Of a DNA stretch of 64,000 bases, positions 8,531 to 17,544 are shown in pieces. The notes beneath the pieces are model-generated. The model saw only the letters and a list, made by a program, of their open reading frames with translations. It had not been told where the DNA came from and ran no database searches. Origin of the DNA: CAYSFW01 sp050329935. GTDB lineage: Bacteria; Pseudomonadota; Gammaproteobacteria; UWMA-0217. The DNA is taken from positions 13,870 to 77,869 of the forward strand of contig JBHJOI010000015.1 of the NCBI GenBank assembly GCA_050329935.1, read 5' to 3'. Position numbers and translations under genes: made by a program. Every line of letters begins with the position of its first letter. Position 1 is the stretch's first letter.

Positions 8531-9927
8531 CGAAAGCCCTCGCTCGAATACACATCGGGCGTGTAGTTCTCGAATCGCGTGAACTCACCCAGGAACGTCA
8601 GTCGAACTGTCCCGGTCGGGCCGTTGCGCTGCTTGCCAATGATGATCTCGGCCACCCCCTTGTCCGCCGTATCCGCGTTGTAAACCTCGTCGCGATAGAT
8701 GAACATGATGATATCCGCGTCCTGCTCGATCGCGCCGGACTCACGCAGATCGGACATCACCGGACGTTTGTTCGGTCGCTGTTCGAGACTTCGGTTCAAC
8801 TGCGACAGCGCGATGACCGGCACCTTGAGTTCCTTGGCCAAGGCCTTGAGCGAGCGGGAAATCTCCGAGATCTCCGTCGCTCGATTCTCCGTCGAACCCG
8901 CCACCTGCATGAGCTGCAGGTAGTCGATCAACACCAGACCCAACTCTTTTTGCTCCCGAACGAGGCGTCGCGCGCGCGAACGCAGATCCATCGGTGTCAG
9001 CGCCGGCGTATCGTCAATGAACAACGGCACGTCACGCAAGATCTCGACCGCGCTGCTCAAACGGGGCATGTCATCGTCACGCAACCGCCCTGTGCGTAAC
9101 CGCTGCTGGCTGATCCGTCCCAATGCGGAGAGCAAACGCAGCGCCAATTGCTCGCCACCCATCTCCATGCTGAACACGGCGACCGGCTTATGCTTCTTGA
9201 TTGCGGCGTACTCCGCGATATTCATCGCGAAACTGGTTTTTCCCATCGACGGCCGTCCCGCGACGATTACCAAGTCACCCGGTTGTAACCCCGAGGTCAT
9301 TTCATCCAGATCGGAATACCCCGTCGGCAGGCCGGTGATCGCCTCGTCGCGGTCGCCCATTTCCGCGATGTAGTCAAGGGTATGCTTTACCAGCGAATTC
9401 AGGCTACGAAAGCCCGAGCGACCACGCGACCCCATCTCCGCGATCTCAAAAACCTTTCGTTCCGCGTCGTCGAGAATCTCGCGGCTCTCGCGTCCACCGG
9501 GGTTGAACGAACTATCCGAGATTTCTCCCGCGATCGCGATCAGTCGGCGCAGCACCGAGCGTTCGCGGACGATGTCAGCATAGGCGCGAATATTCGCGGC
9601 GCTCGGCGTATCTTTCGCCAACCGCCCCACGTAGGCGAGCCCGCCCGCATTCTCGAGCTCGCCGCGCGGTTCCAGCCACTCACATAAGGTCACCACGTCA
9701 AAGGGTCGACCGAGCTCCGCCAGCGCGGCGATCGCGCGAAAGATCAGTCGATGGTCCTGACGATAGAAATCGAGTTCATCAACCCGATCCGCGACGATGT
9801 CCCAGGTCGCGTTGTCGAGCAACAGCCCGCCCAATACGGCCTGCTCGGCCTCGATCGAATGGGGTGGAATCTTGAGATCGTCGACCGGACCCGGGCGACG
9901 CGAGGCGAGAACAGGGTAATCTGACAT
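8527..9927 (-). CDS. dnaB: replicative DNA helicase DnaB
   Basis: Protein of 466 residues, the usual length. The N-terminal domain starts with PPHSIEAEQAVLGGLLLDN, the conserved DnaB entry motif. The RecA-like domain has Walker A GRPSMGKTSF (Lys near residue 230), Walker B VLIDYLQLM, and RSLKALAKELKVPVIALSQLNR. No intein is present. It is the hexameric helicase that unwinds DNA at the replication fork. It follows rplI after a 568-base gap and is coupled to alr. The gene order rpsF-rpsR-rplI-dnaB-alr supports a proteobacterial chromosome. Confidence 0.98.
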   Translation of the reverse strand: MSDYPVLASRRPGPVDDLKIPPHSIEAEQAVLGGLLLDNATWDIVADRVDELDFYRQDHRLIFRAIAALAELGRPFDVVTLCEWLEPRGELENAGGLAYVGRLAKDTPSAANIRAYADIVRERSVLRRLIAIAGEISDSSFNPGGRESREILDDAERKVFEIAEMGSRGRSGFRSLNSLVKHTLDYIAEMGDRDEAITGLPTGYSDLDEMTSGLQPGDLVIVAGRPSMGKTSFAMNIAEYAAIKKHKPVAVFSMEMGGEQLALRLLSALGRISQQRLRTGRLRDDDMPRLSSAVEILRDVPLFIDDTPALTPMDLRSRARRLVREQKELGLVLIDYLQLMQVAGSTENRATEISEISRSLKALAKELKVPVIALSQLNRSLEQRPNKRPVMSDLRESGAIEQDADIIMFIYRDEVYNADTADKGVAEIIIGKQRNGPTGTVRLTFLGEFTRFENYTPDVYSSEGFR

Positions 9928-10495
9928 GATTGCGAGCGCGGGCGTTCCAAAACGGCAAGGTCACCATGATAACTCGACGCGAGCCTTGCTGCAGGATCCC
10001 TAACGCGCGTGGCAGTCGCGTAGCGGAACGCGAACGGTGTTTTCCGCCGCGCCCGAAGCCCGCCGGCAATGCACCCGCGCGGCCGCACAACGGGATTCTC
10101 GGATGATGGATCGTGCGGCAATACCCGCGCCGGTCTGTTGAATCGTGTGACACGCAGTCGGCTCGAACGCGCCATCCCTCGCGACCGATCGTACGCACCT
10201 GCCGAATAATCGACGACGATCTCGGGCGACTATTGACGTGAAACGCCCGATTCACGGGCAGTGCCGCTCCAGGTTGGGTCGGCCGGAGTTCGGCCGCACG
10301 GACGCACCCGTCGAGCCCCTCCCCGGATGCGCTTACGCCGTCTCCCGCCCAACCGACCCAGGGCGGCTTGCATCCTCCGCGGCGGCGTCCTTGCCATGAG
10401 CGTTAGGCCGGAGCCACGCGACGCAGGCGCCGATCGTGTTGCTAACAGCACACCGACCAACCCTACCGCGATCGCTATCGATCGCGGGACGCCGT
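9928..10495. other. 568-base gap between dnaB and rplI
   Basis: GC-rich spacer upstream of dnaB. The short open frames here have skewed, Arg-rich translations and no ribosome-binding sites. No tRNA, strong hairpin-plus-T-run or repeat was seen. It presumably holds the dnaB promoter, which I could not locate. Confidence 0.4.
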
Positions 10496-10945
10496 TCAGG
10501 CTTCGGGTACGATATTGACCTTGATGGTCGCGTCCAGCCCGGAGTGCAGGTGTATATCGACCTCAAACTCACCCAAGTTGCGAATGGGACCTTCCGGCAA
10601 ACGCACTTCGCGCTTCTCGACCGGCACTCCGGCCGCGGTCGCCGCGTCGGCGATCTCACCGGGACCCACCGAACCGAACAACTTACCTTCGTTGCCCGCG
10701 TTCGCGGCGATCGTCAAGACCAGATCAGCCATCGTATCCTTACGCGCCTGCGCCACCGCGAGTCGCTCGCCAACCTGCTTCTCGAGCTCGGCGCGGCGCG
10801 CCTCGAACTCGGCAATGTTCGCGGTCGTCGCGAACTTGGCCTTGCCACTCGGGATCAGAAAATTTCGGGCGTACCCCGAACGCACCTTGACCTTGTCGCC
10901 AAGATCTCCTAGGTTTTCAACCTTGTCCAACAGAATAATTTCCAT
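10496..10945 (-). CDS. rplI: 50S ribosomal protein bL9
   Basis: Protein of 149 residues. The N-terminus MEIILLDKVENLGDLGDKV and the following GYARNFLIPSGKA form the rRNA-binding domain of L9; a connecting helix and C-terminal domain follow (RLPEGPIRNLGEFEVDIHLH). The start at 10945 is preferred over one three codons upstream because AAGGTGA lies seven bases before it. It is the last gene of the rpsF-rpsR-DUF2232-rplI group. Confidence 0.97.
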   Translation of the reverse strand: MEIILLDKVENLGDLGDKVKVRSGYARNFLIPSGKAKFATTANIAEFEARRAELEKQVGERLAVAQARKDTMADLVLTIAANAGNEGKLFGSVGPGEIADAATAAGVPVEKREVRLPEGPIRNLGEFEVDIHLHSGLDATIKVNIVPEA

Positions 10946-11015
10946 CCAAATCACCTTTCGTCGTTGAGACGTACAAAATTCTTGAGCCTAGGCTCCGCGA
11001 AGCCGACCGAGTTAA

Positions 11016-11924
11016 TCAGGGCGTCGAGGAACCATCGAAGCGTCGGCGGAAATCGGCAAAGGCATCCATGATTCCGAGCCCCGACAACAACAATGCCATT
11101 GGCCACAGCAATAACACCATCAAGGCGTACAGCCCGACCAACCAACCGCGATGCAACCCGCGGCTCGCCACCGTGTGGTGGACAACCGCCAGCCCCTGCA
11201 TCGCAAACACTGCGATCAAAACCAACGCGAGATCGCTCGGTAACGCATGATCGTTCGCCAAGGTCAGCGCCGACACTACGATCGCCACCATCGCGGGCCA
11301 GGCCCCAAGGCGAAACGCATGAAACTCGGAACGAAATCCGCCCGGGTTGAACAATTGCGCCTGGATCGCCCGCGCCAACATCAGCGTGATCAACGCCCCC
11401 AGGACACTGGACGCAAACATGACCCCGGTCAGATGCCGGGCGATCGCTGCGAATCCGGCTCCCATCGGCCGCGACGCGTCCCCGGTTTGTTCCAATACCG
11501 GCCGCATCAGTTCGGTTAGTCGCTGTTCCCAGAACGACGCCACATCCGGCACCATCGCATGAACCAAAATCACGCCAATCAAGCCAATCAGGATCGCCAT
11601 CTGAGACGTTAACGTCCAGCTTGTCGAGCGACGCAGAATCGAGGCCAACAGCACCACGGGCGCCCACTGCACTACGGCGTAGACACCCCCAATCCAGATC
11701 GGAAAGCCCTGCAACAGTCCGCCCAGCGCGAGCAACACCGCGCCTGCGACCATCACCAGCAACGCCGTGTTGTGCCCAAGCCGCAGGGTGACCAACGCCA
11801 TCACGGTTCCGCTCAGGATACTGAGCGGCGGAAACGCCAAGGCCAGTACCGCGAAGCCAACGGTTGCAAGCACCGCTTGCGGCATCCCCGCAAGGACAAA
11901 GCGACCCAGTGATTGCAAGATCAT
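11016..11924 (-). CDS. DUF2232 membrane protein in the ribosomal operon
   Basis: Protein of 302 residues with about eight hydrophobic segments spread over its length, including LATVGFAVLALAFPPLSIL and GVYAVVQWAPVVLLASIL. It fits the DUF2232 family of integral membrane proteins, often found between rpsR and rplI in beta- and gammaproteobacteria. The ATG at 11924 has AAGGTGA five to eleven bases upstream; the longer frame reaching 12209 overlaps rpsR and has no such site. Function unknown. Its place in the S6-S18-L9 operon suggests growth-linked expression. Confidence 0.85.
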   Translation of the reverse strand: MILQSLGRFVLAGMPQAVLATVGFAVLALAFPPLSILSGTVMALVTLRLGHNTALLVMVAGAVLLALGGLLQGFPIWIGGVYAVVQWAPVVLLASILRRSTSWTLTSQMAILIGLIGVILVHAMVPDVASFWEQRLTELMRPVLEQTGDASRPMGAGFAAIARHLTGVMFASSVLGALITLMLARAIQAQLFNPGGFRSEFHAFRLGAWPAMVAIVVSALTLANDHALPSDLALVLIAVFAMQGLAVVHHTVASRGLHRGWLVGLYALMVLLLWPMALLLSGLGIMDAFADFRRRFDGSSTP

Positions 11925-12013
11925 GATTTCACCTTGGCGCAGCGCCGCTTGAGGTTGGACGCGTGCCCACCCTCGCGTCGAAGCGGCGCGTCCGGCCGTC
12001 GACTCGTTGAACG

Positions 12014-12238
12014 TTAGTGCTGGTCGGTGAAACCCATCAGCGCGAGAAACCGCGCACGCTTGATCGCGGTGGCCAATTGGCGCTGAAACCGGGCACTCGT
12101 GCCCGTCACCCGCGCCGGTACGATCTTGCCAGTCTCGGTCAAATACTGCTTGAGTGTCTCTAGATCCTTGTAGTCGATCTCGGTTACGCCTTCGGCTGTG
12201 AAACGGCAATAACGCTTACGTTGACTGAAACGTGCCAT
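12014..12238 (-). CDS. rpsR: 30S ribosomal protein bS18
   Basis: Protein of 74 residues. YCRFTAEGVTEIDYKDLETL, then LKQYLTETGKIVPARVTGTS and QRQLATAIKRARFLALMGF are the conserved S18 core. S18 binds as a heterodimer with S6 to 16S rRNA. It follows rpsF by 55 bases. No priB gene lies between rpsF and rpsR, unlike in enterics. Zinc-binding cysteines of the C+ type are absent (only one Cys). Confidence 0.98.
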   Translation of the reverse strand: MARFSQRKRYCRFTAEGVTEIDYKDLETLKQYLTETGKIVPARVTGTSARFQRQLATAIKRARFLALMGFTDQH

Positions 12239-12293
12239 AACTATCTACCTCAAAATCTGTCGTGCCAGGAATGCTGTTTGAACGGCGCCGGAA

Positions 12294-12719
12294 TCAGGTC
12301 GCGGCCTTGTCGCCGGAATCGTCGTCATCCGAATCATCGGTATCATCGGCCGTATCCTCGCTCGCTCGCGGACGGCGCGGTGCGCGGTCCGATCCGCCCT
12401 CATCGCCACGAACCAGCAACGAGGGTTCGGTCACGGCATCGTCGCGACGCATGATCAAGTGACGAATAACCGCATCATTGAAGCGGAACGCGCTTTCGAG
12501 TTCGGCGTGGGTCGCCGCGTCGCATTCGACGTTCATGAGCACGTAGTGTGCCTTGGGCACTTTGGAGATCGGATAAGCCAGTTGGCGCCGCCCCCAGTCC
12601 TCGAGACGGTGAATCTTGCCGGCGGCACCCTCGATCAGGCTGCGATAGCGCTCGACCATGGCCGAGACCTGTTCGCTCTGATCCGGGTGTACCAGAATGA
12701 CTATTTCATAATGTCGCAT
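12294..12719 (-). CDS. rpsF: 30S ribosomal protein bS6
   Basis: Protein of 141 residues. MRHYEIVILVHPDQSEQV and LEDWGRRQLAYPISKVPKAH are the conserved S6 motifs. The C-terminal tail (about residues 100-141) is long and very acidic, with a run of Asp/Glu, as in gammaproteobacterial S6, where the tail can carry added glutamates in E. coli. AAGGAG precedes the start. First gene of the ribosomal operon; a leader hairpin upstream may be the S6:S18 autoregulatory site. Confidence 0.97.
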   Translation of the reverse strand: MRHYEIVILVHPDQSEQVSAMVERYRSLIEGAAGKIHRLEDWGRRQLAYPISKVPKAHYVLMNVECDAATHAELESAFRFNDAVIRHLIMRRDDAVTEPSLLVRGDEGGSDRAPRRPRASEDTADDTDDSDDDDSGDKAAT

Positions 12720-12744
12720 CGAACTCTCCTTCTGGGTTGTGGCA

Positions 12745-12767
12745 GTCTCCCGGCGGGCCGGTGAGAC
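12745..12767 (-). promoter_or_regulatory. rpsF leader hairpin, candidate S6:S18 binding site
   Basis: On the minus strand GTCTC pairs with GAGAC and encloses an inner CGG/CCG stem with an AC bulge and a CCCG loop. It lies about 25 bases before the rpsF start. Bacterial rpsF leaders often carry an S6:S18-binding hairpin with a bulged CCG, used for feedback repression. The likeness here is by eye only. Confidence 0.4.
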
Positions 12768-12870
12768 AAGGAGCCGGGGTGGTAAAAAGCGTCGTAGCTT
12801 AGCTGGAGTCTGGCGTCATGGCAACGCATTTTCGAAGGTGTCGCGCCGTGATCGCGCCCGGGGCGTCATG

Positions 12871-12896
12871 CTTGAAAATTTTCGATACGCCTATAT
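12871..12896 (+). promoter_or_regulatory. sigma-32-type promoter of the Hsp20 gene
   Basis: CTTGAAA (12871-12877), an 11-base spacer, then GCCTATAT (12889-12896). The -35 matches the heat-shock consensus CTTGAAA exactly; the -10 matches CCCCATNT at most positions. It lies about 48 bases upstream of the Hsp20 start, as expected for RpoH control. Confidence 0.6.
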
Positions 12897-12943
12897 GTCA
12901 TTGGCAAGTTCAACCCTCAGCTCACTTTAAGGAGGCTAAGACA

Positions 12944-13381
12944 ATGGCACTAGTTACTTATGACCCATGGAATGTTTTCGAGCAAATGCGCAAGGAAATG
13001 GATCGCGCGATCGCCAATCGCAATGACGAAGGCAGCAAGGTCGCGACCGCCGACTGGGCGCCCGCAGTGGATATCAAGGAAGATCCGGATCAGTTTCTGC
13101 TGCTGGCCGATATTCCGGGTGTTGACCCGAAGGATATCGAGGTGCACATGGAAAACGGCGTGTTGACCATCAGGGGCGAACGCAAGTCGGAATCCAAGGA
13201 AGAGCACGCCGGATATAAGCGAGTCGAACGCGTATACGGCTCGTTCTATCGGCGCTTTTCGCTACCCGATACTGCGGACGCGGAACGCATCTCGGCCCGC
13301 AGCCAGAACGGTGTGCTCGCCATATCGATTCCGAAGCACGAAAAGGTGCAGCCGCGCCGGATCGCCGTGGCCGGTGAGTAA
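12944..13381 (+). CDS. small heat shock protein, Hsp20/alpha-crystallin family
   Basis: Protein of 145 residues. The alpha-crystallin domain spans about residues 38-135, starting DWAPAVDIKEDPDQFLLLAD, with the family motif IPGVDPKDIEVHMENGVLTI. A C-terminal I-x-I anchor is present (LAISIPK). It is an ATP-independent holdase chaperone in the cytosol. GGAGG lies nine bases before the ATG. A CTTGAAA -35 element upstream and a strong terminator downstream show it is a single-gene heat-shock transcription unit. Confidence 0.95.
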   Translation: MALVTYDPWNVFEQMRKEMDRAIANRNDEGSKVATADWAPAVDIKEDPDQFLLLADIPGVDPKDIEVHMENGVLTIRGERKSESKEEHAGYKRVERVYGSFYRRFSLPDTADAERISARSQNGVLAISIPKHEKVQPRRIAVAGE

Positions 13382-13412
13382 ATGAGCGCGGGCAACCGCG
13401 CATACAGGCAAC

Positions 13413-13446
13413 GCCGAGGCACGCGTTAAGCGTGACTCGGCTTTTT
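13413..13446 (+). terminator. intrinsic terminator after Hsp20 gene
   Basis: Twelve-base stem GCCGAGGCACGC / GCGTGACTCGGC with one mismatch and a GTTAA loop, followed directly by TTTTT. It starts 32 bases after the Hsp20 stop. Confidence 0.9.
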
Positions 13447-13601
13447 CTCTCACAATCGCTGGACACAGAGTGCTGGCGGGTTCAACGAGCGACACGTAGT
13501 GATTTTGCCCGGTATCGGTGACGCGCGGGCGGTCTGGGTTGCCGCGCGCTATTGTTCATCTTTGCCCTGACGGCCGGGCGCCTGCACCCCATGCTCACGA
13601 A

Positions 13602-14396
13602 TCACGACTCGGTTGTCGCCTGTTCGACGTGGCAGTCCGTGCAACCGATCGTTTTTAGAAACTGGCGTAATTGCATAACGGAGCCGGTGGTGAAATAGCG
13701 CACCGTACCCTGGTGTATCTGCGTGCCCGCGAGACCTTGTGCCTCCAATCGCCGACCCAACTGCGCCGCGACCGCGGGTCCGGTGTCGATCACCGCGACC
13801 GCGTCGCCGACGCGCGAGCTGATCTCCGCAGATAGAAATGGATAGTGCGTGCAACCGAGCACCAGCGTATCGGCCCCGCGTCGAGACAATGGATCCAGAT
13901 ATCGATCGAGTAATCGCCGCGTTTCCGAGGTCGCGAATGCGCCACGCTCGACCTGTTCCACCAAACCCGGGCAAGCCTGTGCGATGACTTCGACGCCGTT
14001 CGCGTGATCCGCAAGCAGGGCCTGAAATCGCTGACTACGCACCGTACCCGCTGTCGCCAGCACGCCAATCACGCCGGAACGGGTCTCGCGCACCGCCGGC
14101 TTGACGCCCGGCTCCATCGCCACGATCGGCAAGGTATAGGCCGCGCGCAGCACCTCGACCGCCGCGACCGTTGCCGTGTTGCAGGCCACCACGATCGCCT
14201 TCGCGCCTCGTTCCAGCAAGAACTCGACGCAGCTTCGCGCACGTTGCTGGATCCGCGCCTCGGTCTTGTCACCATAAGGCGCATGGGCAGAGTCCGCCAG
14301 GTAGAGCAGATCCTCGTGCGGCAGCGTCGAACGAATCGCCGCGAGCACGCTCAAGCCACCCACGCCAGAATCGAAGACGCCAACCGGGGCCGGCAT
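13602..14396 (-). CDS. murI: glutamate racemase
   Basis: About 264 residues. GVFDSGVGGLSVLAAI is the conserved N-terminus; the two catalytic Cys lie in VVACNTATVAA and LGCTHYPFL. It makes D-glutamate for peptidoglycan without a cofactor. The ATG at 14396 gives the usual N-terminus; a TTG at 14414 overlapping the cysS stop (TTGA) is an alternative and would add six residues. The C-terminus carries an extra tail (QFLKTIGCTDCHVEQATTES) beyond the core fold. It follows cysS without a gap, so the two are probably co-transcribed. Confidence 0.95.
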   Translation of the reverse strand: MPAPVGVFDSGVGGLSVLAAIRSTLPHEDLLYLADSAHAPYGDKTEARIQQRARSCVEFLLERGAKAIVVACNTATVAAVEVLRAAYTLPIVAMEPGVKPAVRETRSGVIGVLATAGTVRSQRFQALLADHANGVEVIAQACPGLVEQVERGAFATSETRRLLDRYLDPLSRRGADTLVLGCTHYPFLSAEISSRVGDAVAVIDTGPAVAAQLGRRLEAQGLAGTQIHQGTVRYFTTGSVMQLRQFLKTIGCTDCHVEQATTES

Positions 14397-14410
14397 CGCT
14401 GGGCGTTCGC

Positions 14411-15793
14411 TCAACCGGCCCGTTTCCAGCGCGTGCCGCCAGCGCCGTCCTCAAGCACGATGCCCGCCTGTTGCAGCTGGTCGCGCAAGGCATCGGCACG
14501 TGCGAAGTCACGCGCCGCTCGCGCCGCTTGACGGGCCGAGATCAAGGCCTCGATCTCGGTGTCCGAAATGCCCTCGGCTGTCGGCGGCTGCCACCGGAAC
14601 CACTCCTCGGGCGCTTGAAGCAATACGCCAAGTAGTTCGCCCGATGCCAGCAACAAACCTTTGAGACGGCGTTGCTCCAGCGGGTCTTCCGCCTTGTTGA
14701 GTTGGCGCGCGAGCTCGTGCAAGCGGGCGATCGCGAGCGGCGTGTTGAGATCGTCCCGAAGCGCCTCGAAAAACACCTCGTCGACCGGCATCGTTTCGGT
14801 GACGACGTCCGCGACCGCACGCAGGGCGTTATACAAGGTGTCCAGACTCGCCCGCGCTTGCTTGAGCGATTCCTCCGACCAGTCCAGCGGTGAGCGGTAG
14901 TGCCCTGAAAGCAACGCGAATCGCACGGCCTCACCGGGCGCCTGGGCCAGTATTTCACGCAGCGTGAAGAAATTGCCGAGCGACTTCGACATTTTTTCAC
15001 CGCTGACGGTGATGTAACCGTTGTGCAACCAATAGCGTACGAACAGGGCGCCATCGTGAGCGCACTGACTTTGCGCGATTTCGTTTTCGTGGTGTGGAAA
15101 AATCAGGTCCTGGCCACCACCATGGATATCAATCGTTTGCCCCAAGTGGGCCTCGATCATGGTCGAACATTCCAGGTGCCACCCCGGACGCCCGATGCCC
15201 CAGGGGCTCGCCCACCCCGGCAGATCGGGGGTTGACGGCTTCCACAACACGAAATCGGCCGGATGACGTTTATATGGCGCCACCTCCACCCTTGCGCCCG
15301 CGATCATGTCGTCCATCCGACGGTGCGATAGCCTGCCGTAGTCCGGCATCGACGCGATCGCGAACAGCACATGGCCCTTGGCCACATAGGCGTGGCCATT
15401 GGCGACCAAGGTTTCGATCATGCGGATCATGGCGTCGATGTGATCCGTCGCGCGCGGCTCAATGCTTGGCGGCAGCGTGTTGAGCTGCGCGATGTCCTCG
15501 TGAAACGCCGCGATGTACCGGTCCGTCAAGGCTCTGATCGGCTCGTTGTTCGCGCTCGCGGCCTGGTTGATCTTGTCATCGACGTCGGTGATGTTGCGCG
15601 CGTAAACCACCTCGGGAAACAACGCCCGCAGCACCCGGAACAGCACGTCAAACACGACGATGGGGCGCGCGTTGCCGATATGGACGAAGTTGTAAACCGT
15701 GGGTCCACAGACATACATCGTGACCCGTTCCGGATTCAGCGCCTCGAAGACTTCTTTTTGGCCCGACTCGGTATTGTATAGCGCAAGCGTCAT
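14411..15793 (-). CDS. cysS: cysteine--tRNA ligase
   Basis: Protein of 460 residues, standard for CysRS. Class I signature: the HIGH-type motif is HIGNARP after YVCGPTVYNFV, and the second motif is KMSKSLGN. The zinc site includes the Cys of MYVCGPTVYN, the Cys of WHLECSTM and His/Glu in FPHHENEIAQS. It charges tRNA-Cys in the cytosol. A -10-like TATAAT lies about 57 bases upstream. First gene of the cysS-murI pair. Confidence 0.98.
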   Translation of the reverse strand: MTLALYNTESGQKEVFEALNPERVTMYVCGPTVYNFVHIGNARPIVVFDVLFRVLRALFPEVVYARNITDVDDKINQAASANNEPIRALTDRYIAAFHEDIAQLNTLPPSIEPRATDHIDAMIRMIETLVANGHAYVAKGHVLFAIASMPDYGRLSHRRMDDMIAGARVEVAPYKRHPADFVLWKPSTPDLPGWASPWGIGRPGWHLECSTMIEAHLGQTIDIHGGGQDLIFPHHENEIAQSQCAHDGALFVRYWLHNGYITVSGEKMSKSLGNFFTLREILAQAPGEAVRFALLSGHYRSPLDWSEESLKQARASLDTLYNALRAVADVVTETMPVDEVFFEALRDDLNTPLAIARLHELARQLNKAEDPLEQRRLKGLLLASGELLGVLLQAPEEWFRWQPPTAEGISDTEIEALISARQAARAARDFARADALRDQLQQAGIVLEDGAGGTRWKRAG

Positions 15794-16158
15794 GACAGAG
15801 AGTGATCCTATTGCCTGAAGACAACGCCGCGAAGCGGCGCAAAGGCCGGATTATAACGCAGGAAATGCGCGAACGCGGCTTGCCGAGACGCCCCCCAGAT
15901 GCGCGCCGCTCGCACTGCATTGCCGCGCGACCGCAACCCAGCCATCAGGCGCATAACCCGCTGACGTTCGACGATCTTAAGGACATCGACGCCCCATCGG
16001 CGCCCTGACCGAACAAGGCGCGGATTAACCCAATCACCCGCGAGCGCTGGATCATCGTTGCCGTTGATCGCCAGTAACGTGCAAATGCGGTGCTCGGAAA
16101 TCCTGATAATCGACCACACGCGCGGCGGCAACGGCCGCGCGGGAAAAAACCCACCCGC
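15794..16158. other. 365-base gap between glycosyltransferase end and cysS start
   Basis: It holds the cysS promoter region near the cysS end. The short frames over the rest lack ribosome-binding sites and similarity to known proteins. No hairpin terminator for the glycosyltransferase gene was seen. Confidence 0.4.
15850..15855 (-). promoter_or_regulatory. -10 hexamer for cysS
   Basis: Perfect TATAAT on the minus strand, about 57 bases upstream of the cysS ATG. The region 16-18 bases further up has no good TTGACA match, so this is a partial promoter call. Confidence 0.45.
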
Positions 16159-17544
16159 TTAAGCGCTACGGATTCGGACACCCCTCGCATCGGACAGAAG
16201 CTGCTCCGCCTTGAACCTCGCATAGTTCGCGTGAATGGCGCGCGAACGCTCAGCGTGATTGCTTTCAATGCTGTACTTTCGCGCAACCGCGACCGCGGCC
16301 GCAGCACGCCGAGGCAAATCACTCCGATCGCCAGCCAGGGCGCTCAAGGTCGTAACCAGATCATCCGGCTCACCTGCGCGGACCGGAAATCCGCCGCCTT
16401 CCGCAATGTAGTCCCTCATGCCGAGCGTACTCGATGCAATCACCGGCGTGCCCTGACTCATGCTATCGAACAGAATTCGCGGTTGTTCGTCCGACAACGA
16501 CGGAATCACGATCACATGGTAATTGCGCAAATTTTCGAGGAATCCATGGTCATAAGGAAGCGTGCCGCGATAGCGAACGCGCATTGGCCCTGCGGCGATT
16601 GCCTCGAGCGCATGCAACTGATATTGCAGTTCGCCTTTCCCGTAAACATCAAATTCGAGTGCAACGCCGCGGTTCGCAAGGGTGTGCAATGCCCGCAAGA
16701 GCACGGCGATGCCCTTTGATTCCGTGAGACGCGAAAACACCGCCGCGCGCAACGGTGTCGATGGCTGCATTTTCGTGAACCACAGCTGATCAAACTCCGA
16801 TGGGGTGATGACATCCCGCCCATGCACGTACACGTAAGGTAAGACGTGAACGTTGCCGTGACCGGCGCCTAGCAGACGCGTCGCGGACTCGCGATAGGAC
16901 ACAAACGCGACGTTAGCGCGGAGTAGGCAGTGATGTGCCATGCGCGCAATCACATGCGACCGCAACCTGGCGCGCCGCGAGGGGTGTTCGCCCAACTGTA
17001 GCGCAATATTCTCAACGAAATGAATAATGAAACGCCGATAAAGTCGCGCGATCGGAGTGGCGAGCAGTCCATAGGGATACACATGACCGCCGTCGATCAC
17101 ATCCGAGTGAACAAAGGTGCAGCGCGCGATCGCGCGCCAAAGTCTCCAGGTGACCCGCGGCAAGTTCAGGATCGCGTCAATAATCCCATTGTCGGCCGGC
17201 AGCGGCACCGACTCGGCAGTCACGTCATCGGGGACGATGTCATCGAACGCGTGCAACACCATGCCAACGGGTGCCGGGCGCACGGGTGCCGCCAGTATCA
17301 GATGCTTGATATAGTGAAAATGCTGTTCGAGATCGTTACGCCAATCGTCGCTCACATAGAGCTTGCCGTCGCCCTTGTCGAAGAACGGACAAGACACAAC
17401 GATGAGGTAAGGATCCGCTAACTGGAATTCGCTCGGGTCCGCTACCGCGGCTAAGTTGATTCCGGAAACCGCCGTTTCACCGGTCTGCCGTTCGCCGTTT
17501 TCCCCGTTGATTGTGTCCGTTTCGGACACCACGCCACTATGCAT
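16159..17544 (-). CDS. GT-B fold glycosyltransferase (family 4-like)
   Basis: Protein of 461 residues. The C-terminal half shows the GT4 pattern: AAVFSRLTESKGIAVLLRAL, then EFDVYGKGELQYQLHAL, then VIVIPSLSDEQPRILFDSMSQGTPVIAS with the Glu-rich nucleotide-sugar-binding loop, and DDLVTTLSAL. The N-terminal 30 residues are polar and may be disordered. It should transfer a sugar from a nucleotide donor to a glycan or lipid on the cytosolic side; donor and acceptor are unknown. It stands alone, away from the exopolysaccharide locus at 35-45 kb. GC content appears somewhat lower than in cysS. Confidence 0.82.
   Translation of the reverse strand: MHSGVVSETDTINGENGERQTGETAVSGINLAAVADPSEFQLADPYLIVVSCPFFDKGDGKLYVSDDWRNDLEQHFHYIKHLILAAPVRPAPVGMVLHAFDDIVPDDVTAESVPLPADNGIIDAILNLPRVTWRLWRAIARCTFVHSDVIDGGHVYPYGLLATPIARLYRRFIIHFVENIALQLGEHPSRRARLRSHVIARMAHHCLLRANVAFVSYRESATRLLGAGHGNVHVLPYVYVHGRDVITPSEFDQLWFTKMQPSTPLRAAVFSRLTESKGIAVLLRALHTLANRGVALEFDVYGKGELQYQLHALEAIAAGPMRVRYRGTLPYDHGFLENLRNYHVIVIPSLSDEQPRILFDSMSQGTPVIASSTLGMRDYIAEGGGFPVRAGEPDDLVTTLSALAGDRSDLPRRAAAAVAVARKYSIESNHAERSRAIHANYARFKAEQLLSDARGVRIRSA

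Noticed and set aside
10230..10460. 76-residue frame in the dnaB-rplI gap
   Set aside because: Arg/Gly-rich translation typical of random GC-rich frames; no start signal.
15808..16131. 107-residue frame before cysS
   Set aside because: No family likeness; it overlaps the cysS promoter region and has no ribosome-binding site.
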